A stretch of 64,000 bases of DNA from contig CM035308.1 in NCBI GenBank assembly GCA_002900995.3, positions 3,312,810-3,376,809 of the forward strand. The letters run 5' to 3'. Made by a program: the position numbers and the translations under genes. The notes below the pieces were generated by a model, which had not been told where the DNA came from, made no database searches, and worked only from the letters and a program-made list of their open reading frames with translations. Below are positions 11,591 through 20,772 of this stretch, in pieces; positions within the stretch are counted from its first letter, which is position 1; each line of letters begins with the position of its first letter. The DNA is from Ganoderma boninense (lineage: Eukaryota > Basidiomycota > Agaricomycetes > Polyporales > Polyporaceae).

Positions 11591-11600
11591 CCCTTTTATT
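11591..11600 (-). promoter_or_regulatory. TATA-like motif of MYND gene A
   Basis: AATAAAAGGG on the minus strand, about 45 bp before the start codon. The same motif in the same place precedes copy B (15880-15889), where it adjoins a CCAAT motif. Conservation in both copies and position suggest a core promoter. Confidence 0.45.
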
Positions 11601-11910
11601 CAACCAAGTGAATCATGGCACCAGGTGGTACTTTGTTGAAAACGTCACCATGGTGCTAGCAGAGAGTTCAATGAAAATCTCACCCCACGCATGCGGTTAC
11701 AGCTCAAAACGGGTTGCAGACGTATTCAACTGTTATCCGGACGGCGATTCTCCATAACAATCTGAATCTGCTTCCAGATCTGTGCTCGGAGCGCTCAACG
11801 TATATTTCGGTTCAGGGTGTAGTTACGAGATCCACCGGCATCATGTTCGATTTGTCCCCTAGGTCAGAAGCTCGCCGATTAGAAGCCTGGTGCCCACCAA
11901 CGCGTTGAAT

Positions 11911-12876
11911 GCGTGTCCGGGAAGTAGGTTCTTGTCGTGCACTAGGTTTTATTATTTGTTATTATTGCTATTCTCATGTCAAAACCTGAAGGAGGACAAC
12001 GAGTGGTGGATCGTAACTAGTATGTCTGAAAGGGCGACTGCTATCCCCGATTCAATTGACGGCTCAATAGCCCGGGGCCCACGGCAAAGCCAGCATGTGG
12101 GGTGCCGTCCCGCGCTAGTCCGAATCCGAAATGCCAGAGATCTTCAAGGTGCCCGGAGATGGAGAGGGACGCATGCACTGTCAAAGTGGGTGAGGGGCGG
12201 CGGGCGGCGGTAGCCTGGGGTATGGGAGTGCATGAGCCTTTGCGCCGGAAGGAGGATCGAGATTTGCAGCCAGGGCGGTAGCGCAGAAGGCATTTGCGGA
12301 GTGCGCACAAATCGTCGTTGGTGAGGGCGTTCATTCCGAGGTCACTTCACTAAGCGATTCTGAGCAGTGGTTCGTCCACACCAAAGTGTCCAAAAACAAG
12401 CGAGGTCTGACTACTCCAGGTTCGAAGTGGATTCTTATGTAAGCGAGCTTGTATTGTGCTCGCGCATGCGTCTCACTCGTCTTATCCAGTCTTGTCCCGT
12501 CTTGTACTGTACATTATGACTTAGATTCTTGTCTCGCTGTGTATTTAGGTACGCCCGCGGCGCGATGTCCCTCACGCGTTTGCTTCAGCGTTCAAACGCG
12601 ACTTTGTTTCCCTCCGTTCGCTCTCCTCCCGCGCGCCCCGTTCCCTCCCACAGATTCTGGTGTGGACTTCAAGTTGGAGAGGCGATGTTGTGTTGATGGA
12701 TTCATAGCGGTCATTGATGGAGCACAGACGACGGGAGATGAGGCGAATCTCCTGATAATCGGTCAGATGGGCCTTTTAGGCGCCAAAGAAAGTGAACGTT
12801 CGTACCGGATGTGCCTTTCTGTCTTCAAACAGCTGTATGCGGTAAACAGTCACAGGAGTGTGGATGAAGGACGGCC
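11911..12876. other. spacer between duplicated segments
   Basis: Not shared with the other segment. Open stretches at 11890-12213 (+), 12041-12334 (-) and from 12449 (+) have no recognisable content or coherent splicing. No gene supported. Confidence 0.45.
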
Positions 12877-13169
12877 CTCGCACGACCCACTCCCTACTCT
12901 ACCCAGAAACGTGCCGTACCTCCGAGCCCGTTTTAAATTGGACAGTCTCACGATGCCGGCAGATCGACCTCCTTGTCTGCACGCGCCCCATCACCCTGCT
13001 CCTGCCAGTCCTGCCCACACCTCGACCAGCCCTGATGACCCTGCTCCAAGTAGCCGGTTCTGCCTTCACCTGGCGCGCTGGGGTATATCTCACTTTCAAT
13101 CTGTCCTGCATTCAAAGGAGCACCCCGACCCTATCCTGAGCATCTGACTCGGAAGCCGCTGGCTTTGTG

Positions 13170-14008
13170 ATGTCTACTGTCCAGCCTCCCCTGTCAGTGC
13201 ACCATTGCTCGAGCAACAACACCCAATCAGTATCGCAAGTAGCTAGACTTACTACGAACTCCCTACAGCTGCCCTTCGTTCAGGACGGGAATGTGCCCGG
13301 CAGCCCAGGGCCGGTGCCAATTACTAGTACGCATTGGCGGTCCATGCCCAAGTTTCTGGTTACCACCCCCGCGTCATTCGCCGAAGAGGCAATAGCAAAA
13401 TAGAAACTGCTATCGCTTCCACGTATCATGCAGGTTGAGAAGCAGGAGGTGACGACGTCTGGAATTAGAGAGGCGAGTACAAGTCGGCGGCGCTACAAGG
13501 CCCACTTCTTTTGCCCGGTCCCGGACTGCGGGAGTACGTTTACTCGACGTCATAGTCTGAAAGGTGTGTTCCGTCCCACTGTATGTTCACATCAATCCAT
13601 CCATTTGTACTCATATATTCACCTTTTTGCCGTCGGGCTTTGTGCGTGCCCATCACGTATCCCTGGGGGTGTCATTAGCTCATCATCTCCGTTCTCATAC
13701 GGCTGAACGTCCGTATAAATGTGAATGGCCGGGTTGCGACAAGGAATTTACACGGCAGACCGATTGCAGGTGAGCAAACGGAGGCTAGACTCACACCCGA
13801 CCACCATACAGGACTCATTGTTGGTATGTCAGACGCCATTTTGGATTGCATTCCCAAGCACAATTGCGCGTTTGCGAGGGGTGCGGGAAGAGGTACAGTC
13901 GAGTAGACTCTTTCAATGTAAGTTTTCTCCTTCATTTGCCTCTCGACGCACAGTTAATCGTGTTACTGGTCTTGACAGAGGCACTGTACGTGTACCAAGG
14001 TGCTCTAG
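13170..14008 (+). pseudogene. C2H2 zinc-finger gene, copy B, with premature stop
   Basis: Paralogue of the gene at 8356. Exons 13170-13563, 13679-13769, 13833-13917 and 13979-14008 are in phase. Fingers: CPVPDC...KAHHLRSH (one extra His, so H-x4-H), CEWPGCDKEFTRQTDCRRHFGLH and CEGCGKRYSRVDSFNRHC, whose last His is missing. An in-frame TAG at 13401-13403 replaces the ACA codon of copy A and cuts the protein after 77 residues, ahead of all fingers. An internal ATG (13428) could still give a protein starting shortly before finger 1, so the finger region may be expressed. The C-terminus ends 10 codons into the last exon. Confidence 0.7.
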
Positions 14009-14556
14009 AGTGTAATCTGTTGTTCTTTGCTAATTTTTGGGCTTACGCTCGTATAGTGCATTCAGACAGAGGCGCTGATTGTCTCAGGGAGCGCATGCAG
14101 AGTGAATATAGTCAGAACACGAGAGTCTAGCATGACGTGGGGACACTGCTAGTAGTGACGTGTGCTATGAGGGGTTAGAGCTGTTCGTACTCTCCTATCA
14201 CCTGGTGTTTGGAGTCCATTTTCCGTTTAGTCGTAGTGGTGTTCGCAGGGTGGTAGATGCAGATTGTCCTTACCTTATACATGCAGTGAATGTCTCTTTG
14301 TAGTGCGGTATCCGTTCATCCACCTGCGTTGATCTGCCTCTTGCATTGTCCGGAGGTCCCATCCAGCCATCTCAGGAGGCCTGGTGGGATTGCTTTTGCG
14401 GATGCGGCACTGATAGTCATGGGGCAATTGATCGATGAACCGGTGTTGGACGATTGCGTACTCTACGGGGCAACAGGTTGACTCAAGGGACTGTCCGGGA
14501 AGGACCAGAGAATTTGAAGTCGTCGTGTATGTAATGGCATAGGAGAGTACACGCTA
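14009..14556. other. convergent intergenic spacer
   Basis: Lies between the 3' ends of the C2H2 and MYND genes of copy B. No gene supported; partly alignable to 10044-10477. Confidence 0.5.
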
Positions 14557-15835
14557 CTATATCTCGTCGAGTCCTACGAAGTTCGAAAAATATGCCTTAA
14601 GACACGGAAGGTCGGTATCAGTGACGGGTACAAAATCGCGATAGTCCCAGTTGGCAAATTTCATCACAATCACCGTACCCCTCCACAGGCGTTCGGGCTG
14701 TTCGTCAGGACCGAAGAGGGAGAGGATGGCAGCATTAGCGGCCCTTCTACTGCTGATAGCTTTTTCTGAGTACCAAACGACGAAAGGTTCATCCAACCTC
14801 CGTCCACCATCTAACTCGAGAAGAACACCCTGAGGGGCGGCATCCGTGAAGTACTTGCCGAGGATGGGGCAAGGACCTACTAGCTGGCCATCATGCCAGA
14901 GTCCAAATGGCCTGTATTTGATGCTGAGTTGAGTGTGAACGCCTACGATAAATCCACAAGTTTATGAGTAGCGTCCTCGGGATGGGTCTAGGTCTATACG
15001 AACTTTCATTGGGGTTGAAGTGAAATGATGCCACCCAGTGCATCTCTTCGTCGCGAAAGACGTCGTAGCACCTGAGAGGCTTGATCATTGTCCTCCGTTG
15101 GATACATTTGCGGCCGCGGGTCATACCACAGATACGACTGTGAACATCGCGGTCCTTTGACAGTCGTCAAGGAAGGAGTGCAGGTTCATTAAATGGTGGG
15201 ACTCACGACGCTTTCGTGCTGCGAGGAGCAGTAGGGAACGTTGCCGCACTTCGAGCATCTACGCCATGTGGGTATCTCGCAAATAGCGCAGGGGTCATAT
15301 GCAGGACTCAAGAGAGGGTGATCGGTGGGGAGGGCATGGCCTTGGGGGATGCCACAGGCGCGACTGTGCACTTCGCGGTCCTTTGACAGTCGTCAAGGAA
15401 GGAGCGCAGGTTCAGTAAATCGTGGGACTCACGACACTTTCGTGCTGCGAGGAGCAGTAGGGAATGTTGCCGCACTTCGAGCATCTACGCCATGTGGGTA
15501 TCTCGCAAATAGCGCAGGGGTCGTATGCAGGACTCAAGAGAGGGTGATCGGTGGGGAGGGCATCGCCTTGGGGGGTGCCACAGGCACGACTGTGCACTTC
15601 GCGGTCCTTTGATGCTAGTCAGTGGAGGAGCGCAGGTTCAGTGAATGGCAGGACTCACGATGCTTTCGTGCCGCAAGGAGCAGTAGGGAACGTTACCGCA
15701 CTTCGAGCATGTACGCCACGTGGGCGTGTCACATAGGGCGCAGGGGTTGTATGAAGGACTTAAGAGAGGGTGATCGTTGGGGAGGGGACCAGACAGCCCG
15801 CATATCAAGAGACTGTAGAAGTCGGAAGGAGCCAT
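14557..15835 (-). CDS. three-finger MYND protein (copy B)
   Basis: Five exons in phase: 15659-15835, 15433-15606, 15207-15380, 15004-15154 and 14557-14942; introns 52, 52, 52 and 61 bp; about 353 residues. Three MYND fingers follow the same spacing as copy A, each split by a phase-0 intron before its closing H-x3-C (for example ESI, then VHSRAC). Exons 2 and 3 are nearly identical. Before each finger is a PLL.P.YDPCA.C stretch. The C-terminus reads VWYSEKA, NAAILSLFG, WRGTVIVMKFANWDY and CLKAYFSNFVGLDE. The last intron starts with GTTCGT where copy A has GTAAGT, so splicing there may be less efficient. Predicted cytoplasmic or nuclear; partners unknown. Confidence 0.83.
15207..15658 (-). repeat. 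two tandem 226-bp MYND exon+intron units
   Basis: Units 15207-15432 and 15433-15658 each hold a 174-bp phase-0 exon plus a 52-bp intron and differ at few positions. Copy A has one diverged unit of this kind, so a recent tandem duplication added one in copy B. Confidence 0.9.
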
Positions 15836-15879
15836 GAGGGTGGAGAGGATCTATGGATGCCGTTTGCGTCGTTGCTCTC

Positions 15880-15889
15880 CCTTTTATTG
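15880..15889 (-). promoter_or_regulatory. TATA-like and CCAAT motif of MYND gene B
   Basis: On the minus strand GGCCAATAAAAGGGAG, about 45 bp before the start codon; it matches the copy A motif. Confidence 0.45.
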
Positions 15890-16195
15890 GCCTAAACGCC
15901 TCAGAGCAGAAGGTCCTTTTCGAGGAATTCCCATTAATGCTAGCAAACAGCTCAATGAAACTCTCACCCCATGCGGCTACGTCTCAAGACCGGTTGCAGG
16001 TGTATTCAACTGTTATCCGGGACGGGGACTCCCCATAACGATTCGAATCTACTTCCAGATCTGTGCTCAGAGCGCTCTATGAATATCTCGGTTAGGGCGC
16101 AGTTACGAGATCCGCCGACATCATGGTTGATTAATGATTCATTCCCTGGGTCAGAAGCTCGCCGATTAGAAGCCTGGTGCCCACCGATGCATTGA

Positions 16196-17219
16196 ATGTG
16201 TGTAACGACATTGAATGTGTGTAACGAGGCCCTGATAGTGCGCTAGGCATCGGATCCGTGGTGTGCTGGTAGGCCTGGTTTCCTTCTGGTCAGATGCCAT
16301 GTTCCGTCAGCACACGTTGTTTCATACCGTGCATATCTTCCAGTCCTCAAAGGGAGGTTTGATAGGCCATGCATGTGGTGTAAACCGCAGAACTTTCGGC
16401 ATCAATATTGTGCAGGAGCAGGTAGAAAATGTAAGACGGATGGTGGTAGAAAGCAGATGGTGGAATATTCGCGGGAGAGACCACAAGTCGAAAGCAACTG
16501 CTATGGGTCATGCATGGAGTTGCCCTGCAGCATACTCGTGTCGCTGCAATGTGCTGCGGAGTGTAGGTCAGCTTTTGTGCAGGGATATGGTTTGTTTTAA
16601 TGGGCGGGAGGTTCCGGCGCGGTGAACGTCTGCAAAACGAGGTCAGATAATTTGCTTAAATGGGAACAGCACGTAACTTCCAGGATATTGACGTGTCGAG
16701 ACATCGGGCCTCAGGGAGGTTAATGAAGGAAGAGGATGCGACTGACAGCTTCTGAGTACAATGCGAGTGGGTGCGAAGATGTTATGTTACTTACGGACCG
16801 TCATCTCTTCGTCGACCTGAGGTATGTCCTCCTTTGTTGCCGGCTTAGCGCCATCAGGGTACGGTCCGTGTTGAATGTCGTGGTTCGTCACTGTGGGGCA
16901 AGACCTGAGTCGTCGGCTGAGCTGTTGGACGTCACGCGTCAAGGTTCGATTCAAGACTGGTGCAGTGGTGGTTGGCCATCCTCGGGGAACAGGCGCCTGT
17001 AGCCGTTCGCCGTGGCCGCCCAATCAGAGCGCCGAAAGCACGTGTGTCTACCTGCTCGGAGAGGCTTCGAATTTGACCTCATCTCTGCACTCGCCCTCAT
17101 CTGTTGCCGTCTCGCAATCTCCCTGCTCCCTGGGTCTCTTTGTCAATTCGTACTACTGACATTAGGTTGCTTGTTCTTCAGATCCCGACACTTCAACCCA
17201 ATCGCTCCATAAAACGACA
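16196..17219. other. stretch without a supported gene
   Basis: Begins with a short tandem duplication of ATTGAATGTGTGTAACGA (about 16190-16226). The open stretches at 16263-16625 and 16736-17002 are unrecognisable. The end holds the presumed promoter of the gene at 17220. Confidence 0.4.
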
Positions 17220-17633
17220 ATGGAGGGAAGAGGAGGAGGAGCAGTGGCGTTGGGTCCAATAAGGTGGTCGGACATTTCAGAAGCAGGTACGTGGTCTTCA
17301 CTTGAAGGTAAGCTGATAGGACCGCCCTTTTTTCTGTGTTTTGTTTAGCTCGTTCAGTGGGCTTGCCTGTAGTCCTTCGGTACAGGTGACGCTCATCCCG
17401 TCCCCGCCTTCCGTGAACCTCTGGCTGTACATGTGGGCTGCGATGTCTACCTGGGCTCTACTAGCCGGCCCACCAACGCCATGAGCACATGTCCCCATGC
17501 CACAAACATTTCAAGGTTGCTTGAGGACCGTACTCTGGCACCGCCTCTTGAGGGTACGCATGGCCGGACTGCTTCTTCTTGGTTGACAACAATGGCTGAC
17601 ACGCGTGGTTGTCTAGTGGGGAGAGCAAGTTGA
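17220..17633 (+). CDS. small hypothetical protein, three exons
   Basis: ATG at 17220 begins MEGRGGGAVALGPIRWSD. Exons 17220-17286, 17349-17385 and 17465-17633 join in phase to give 90 residues. Intron 1 is 62 bp (GTACGT...TTTAG) and intron 2 is 79 bp (GTGACG...ACTAG). Exon 3 contains SRPTNAMSTCPHATNISR and RTASSWLTTMADTRG. I do not recognise it. Exon 3's frame also stays open upstream into intron 2, so a different start or acceptor is possible. Only consistent phase over two introns supports it. Confidence 0.4.
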
Positions 17634-18501
17634 GCTCAAGACCTCGCTGAGGTAATCTTGTCTTGATCCTGGTTTCTGTGCGGGCGTATGAGTGGAGAGA
17701 TGCAAGGTTATCGAGTTGGTGGCTGTTGGTCAACGTTTCGTGTATTGGCCGATCTCGCTTTAGTCGTTCTATGCAAATATTGATCTTCGATATTTCGTGT
17801 AGTATCCCTCACAGGCATACGGTTAGGATTGTCTCCCAAGATTGCTCTCAGCAACTTCCGTCGATCACCGTGTACCGCCGGAATTCTCAAGGAATGCGTG
17901 CATCCATCAGTATGCACTGTACAGGCGTGTGCGTTTATACCCTCGTGCTTGTCGAACGTGTATTGTCGATTTCTGCCAGCCTTCTGGACCCAGAAGGGCC
18001 TTTACTTCTACGCAGTTGGCCGAGACTGTCATGCCTGCACTTGAACTTCCTTCTCTATTCGCGCCATGTTCTACTGTCAAGGCCATGCCCACATGTCCAG
18101 CATAGAGTCGCCCGTTTCGGAGTGTGACCAGCAGCGATCTAGGCGGTAGTAGACACAACGATACTGCTGGATTGTGCGGGGCTTGCGATATACCTTTTGT
18201 TTTGCATATTTGATGTCAAGCTGAACTTTTGGGACGGATGGACAGATGTAGATAGATGTAGTCGTTTCCTCCTTCTGGAGGGCCAAGCTGTTGATGGACT
18301 GACTGCGTATCATCCAGGTACGTACGGAATCATGTTTTAGGCGACCTAGGTTATTGTTACGACGACAGATTGATGACAGACTAGTGTTACAAAAGCTATA
18401 CGAGACAAGACCAACAAGAGTAGTGACAGCGGAACGACGACGAAGGTGCGCAACAGCACAGTAGGGGATAGGGAAGAGGGTGACACACCGTCCAATACCT
18501 A
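17634..18501. other. stretch without a supported gene
   Basis: Open stretches on both strands (17663-18127 plus; 18077-18500 minus) overlap and neither resembles a known family. No RNA gene or repeat recognised. Confidence 0.4.
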
Positions 18502-19558
18502 CTAGAGCCATTGCGCCCAGGGAAAGAAACACAGGAACGCCGGTTCCGAGAGGCGCAAGTCGCTCTCAGGAATAAGCTCTCCTCGGGCGTCCGCGACTGT
18601 CTGCACTAGACGCCTCATGTTGAAGTTCATCGCTGGCTTCGCGCGAACGAGGTCTCGGCAAGTCGGACAGGAATACTTCGGGTGTGCGGTGGTTCCGATG
18701 ATGATTGCGACTTGCCGTACCGCGTTGCGCCTCTGGGCGGGCGGCAAGTCGCTTCGATCGAGCTGCGTGCGGATGGTCGGCGGGATTAGCTGGTTCGGGT
18801 TGTATGCAGGATACATTTGAAGGTGACTTGTGTAGACAGTGGCGAACCAGTTTTGGAGGCATCCACCACAAAAGCTATGCCCGCACGGCAGGCTATGCCG
18901 GGGTAAAAAGGAATGAGTAGAACAAAAGTTGTCAGCTTCGCATTGACCGAGAATAGTTTAGACTATTCACGTGTATGGCATCCACATCCTAGAAGTACAA
19001 ATTTCGCAGTTGACGTTTTCCTCGATAGCTGACAAAAACTGTCTCCGGGGTCAGATTCAACAAGTGCGGGTCGTCGATGTAGCATTACCTTCTCGGTAAG
19101 TACGGGTGGGAGTCGTAACTGTGCGCCAGGTTTGGAGGCTGACTGGCTGGCAATAGAAGCCTTCGTCGCGGACTTGAGCGCCGCCTTCAATCTGCGGTTT
19201 TCCTGAGACGAGTTTGAGATTCAATCAGTCACTGCAAACAGAAGAAACGCTGGAGCTGTACCTCCCTGAGTTTCTTGATCTGTTTCTGGATAAGGCGTGC
19301 CGACATATTGGGTTTCTTGGTGGGCGGATCGTCTTCATCGGATGAAATTTCGATTACCTCTGGTCCTGCCGCTTGTGAGTGTTTTCCCTTCCCTTTGGAG
19401 CGGTTCCGCGACGGTGCCTCGGAAAGGGGATCGTTGCTGACACCGACTGTCGCACGTGCGGCAGTAGCGTTAGATTGTTCTGCGACGGATAGATTCTGCT
19501 GGGGGTATGGGGTACCCTGGTGGCTGCTCCGGCCAGTACTGGTGCGGGAGGCAGGCAT
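18502..19558 (-). CDS. RING-finger protein with coiled coil (putative E3 ubiquitin ligase)
   Basis: Four exons in phase: 19262-19558, 19089-19202, 18971-19038 and 18502-18892; introns 59, 50 and 78 bp; 289 residues. The N-terminus is Ser/Pro/Gln-rich with an acidic stretch PEVIEISSDEDDPPTKKP. A basic heptad-like helix follows (LIQKQIKKLREENRRLKAAL), built across intron 1. The RING is C3HC4: CEIC...LPCGHSFCGGC...YSCPTC, split by the intron at 18893-18970, with a long loop (about 50 residues) before the last CxxC. C3HC4 RING domains recruit E2 enzymes and usually act as ubiquitin ligases; the substrate is unknown. ATG at 19558 is the first in-frame ATG; the frame is open further upstream without one. 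The EIxSDED motif is reminiscent of SUMO-interacting motifs (inference). Confidence 0.8.
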
Positions 19559-20371
19559 GGTAGATTGGAAGGCGACGGAGAGCAGTGACTGTCGCGGGTA
19601 AAGAACTTGAGGTATCGGCGGAGGAAACTTTGGTGTGAGGGAGTGGCGGGATGCTGGGCTACAGTGATTGGACGAGGCGTGAACCTGGTTGCCCGGAGGG
19701 AGGGGTTGTGTTGATGGAGCGGAGCGCGAGTTTTGGACGGCAGATTTCACAGCGTGCGTGTGAAGTTAGACTGTCAACAAGACCAAATAACCCCCCCCTC
19801 TACTTCCTATTGAACACGCACTACTGTATAAGCCCGATGACTATAGAGCAGTCGAACCCCCAGAATCAAGCGCGGAACGCGAGGGCAGCCACAGTAAGAA
19901 GTATTTGTCATTTTGTCATGTCATCGCGCTGACATATGCCCAGTCAGTTGTGCTTTCGTGCGTGTGTACAAGGTACAGAGCCTCCGATATTCAGTTGTCC
20001 AGATGCTCTTGGTACCAAGATTTGAGTGTGGGAAGTCTACGGACGGCGGTCAACCGGGGATGCCGAATATGGATGTATAAACATGTACAAACAGACACGA
20101 CGCTGCCCTTGCTTCGGTCTGCATGTCTGTCATACCTCGTGAAGGCTCGGACCGCGCTGCTGGAAGTCTGACCTCGCTCGACTTCCTTCCACTCACTACG
20201 TCTCGCGACTCTCAGTTCGACTCTGCGACCCTATCCACACGCCGGCGTGCAGAGTGGTGTCGGTCATGTACGCAGTTCGTGATCTGGTGAGTGTATGCGT
20301 GTATAGGAACTTTTCCACACTGAGACTGACTGATCCATCGTCGTGCGGCGAGGGAGATTCGGACGTGGATC
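19559..20371. other. intergenic stretch
   Basis: Divergent region upstream of the RING gene. A C-run (about 19791-19797) is present; no gene supported. Confidence 0.4.
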
Positions 20372-20772
20372 CTCATAGTGTCTATACATGAGGTCTGGCT
20401 ACAGGTCAACCCTATCAGCGGATCCCCGGTATACGATCCTATTACGCAAGTCCCTGTGCAACGCTTGTGTCCACCAGGGTTTGAAATGGAGAGCGATAAA
20501 CACGAGGACATATGTGCTGCCGTCTCCCTACACTGGTCACCGGTGAGATATATTCTGATCTTGCGAACATAACTTGGTCACGTATACATTGTCCTGTCGA
20601 TTCAGCGTTGTCGCGAAAGCTCTAGCTCCGGAGTCAAGGACACCTTAGGCGGAACCACGTTCCAGTCGTCCACCGCATCGGGGTGTCTGCCACAGAGCAT
20701 GACATCCTTGCCAAATGTGGGGCGAGGTTCAGTCTCATTGTGGGACATGCCTGGAGACTGCCACCACACGAG
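20372..20772 (+). CDS. internal exons of an unresolved gene
   Basis: Two exons fit together in phase: about 20372-20542 and 20606-20772, with a 63-bp intron (GTGAGA...TTCAG). They encode VWLQVNPISGSPVYDP, QRLCPPGFEMESDKHED, then a Ser-rich part with TLGGTTFQSSTASGCL and SVSLWDMPGDCHHTR. Both ends are open: the first exon needs an upstream exon, and after the second donor (GTCAGT) the next likely exon is around 20844-20910 (DRGLPEDAEYGSVIRW) but does not fit the phase. Family unknown. Confidence 0.35.

Larger units (their letters stand above)
8085..11910. repeat. segmental duplication, copy A
   Basis: This segment and 12877-16195 are paralogous over their full length and in the same order: a shared leader, a C2H2 gene (plus strand), a spacer, a MYND gene (minus strand) and a shared right flank ending near TCAGAAGCTCGCCGATTAGA (about 11866 and 16150). 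Without the 693-bp insertion (MITE plus one target repeat), copy A is about 3.13 kb. Copy B without its extra 226-bp MYND unit is about 3.09 kb. Edges are judged by eye. Confidence 0.8.
12877..16195. repeat. segmental duplication, copy B
   Basis: Paralogous to 8085-11910 with the same gene order and orientation. It lacks the MITE and has one extra MYND exon unit. Divergence is visible throughout (many substitutions, a one-codon insertion in C2H2 finger 1), so the duplication is not recent, whereas two of its MYND units are nearly identical. Confidence 0.8.

Noticed and set aside
16940..16965. B-box-like GGTTCGATTC as a tRNA gene
   Set aside because: No complementary T stem, no D arm or acceptor stem nearby.
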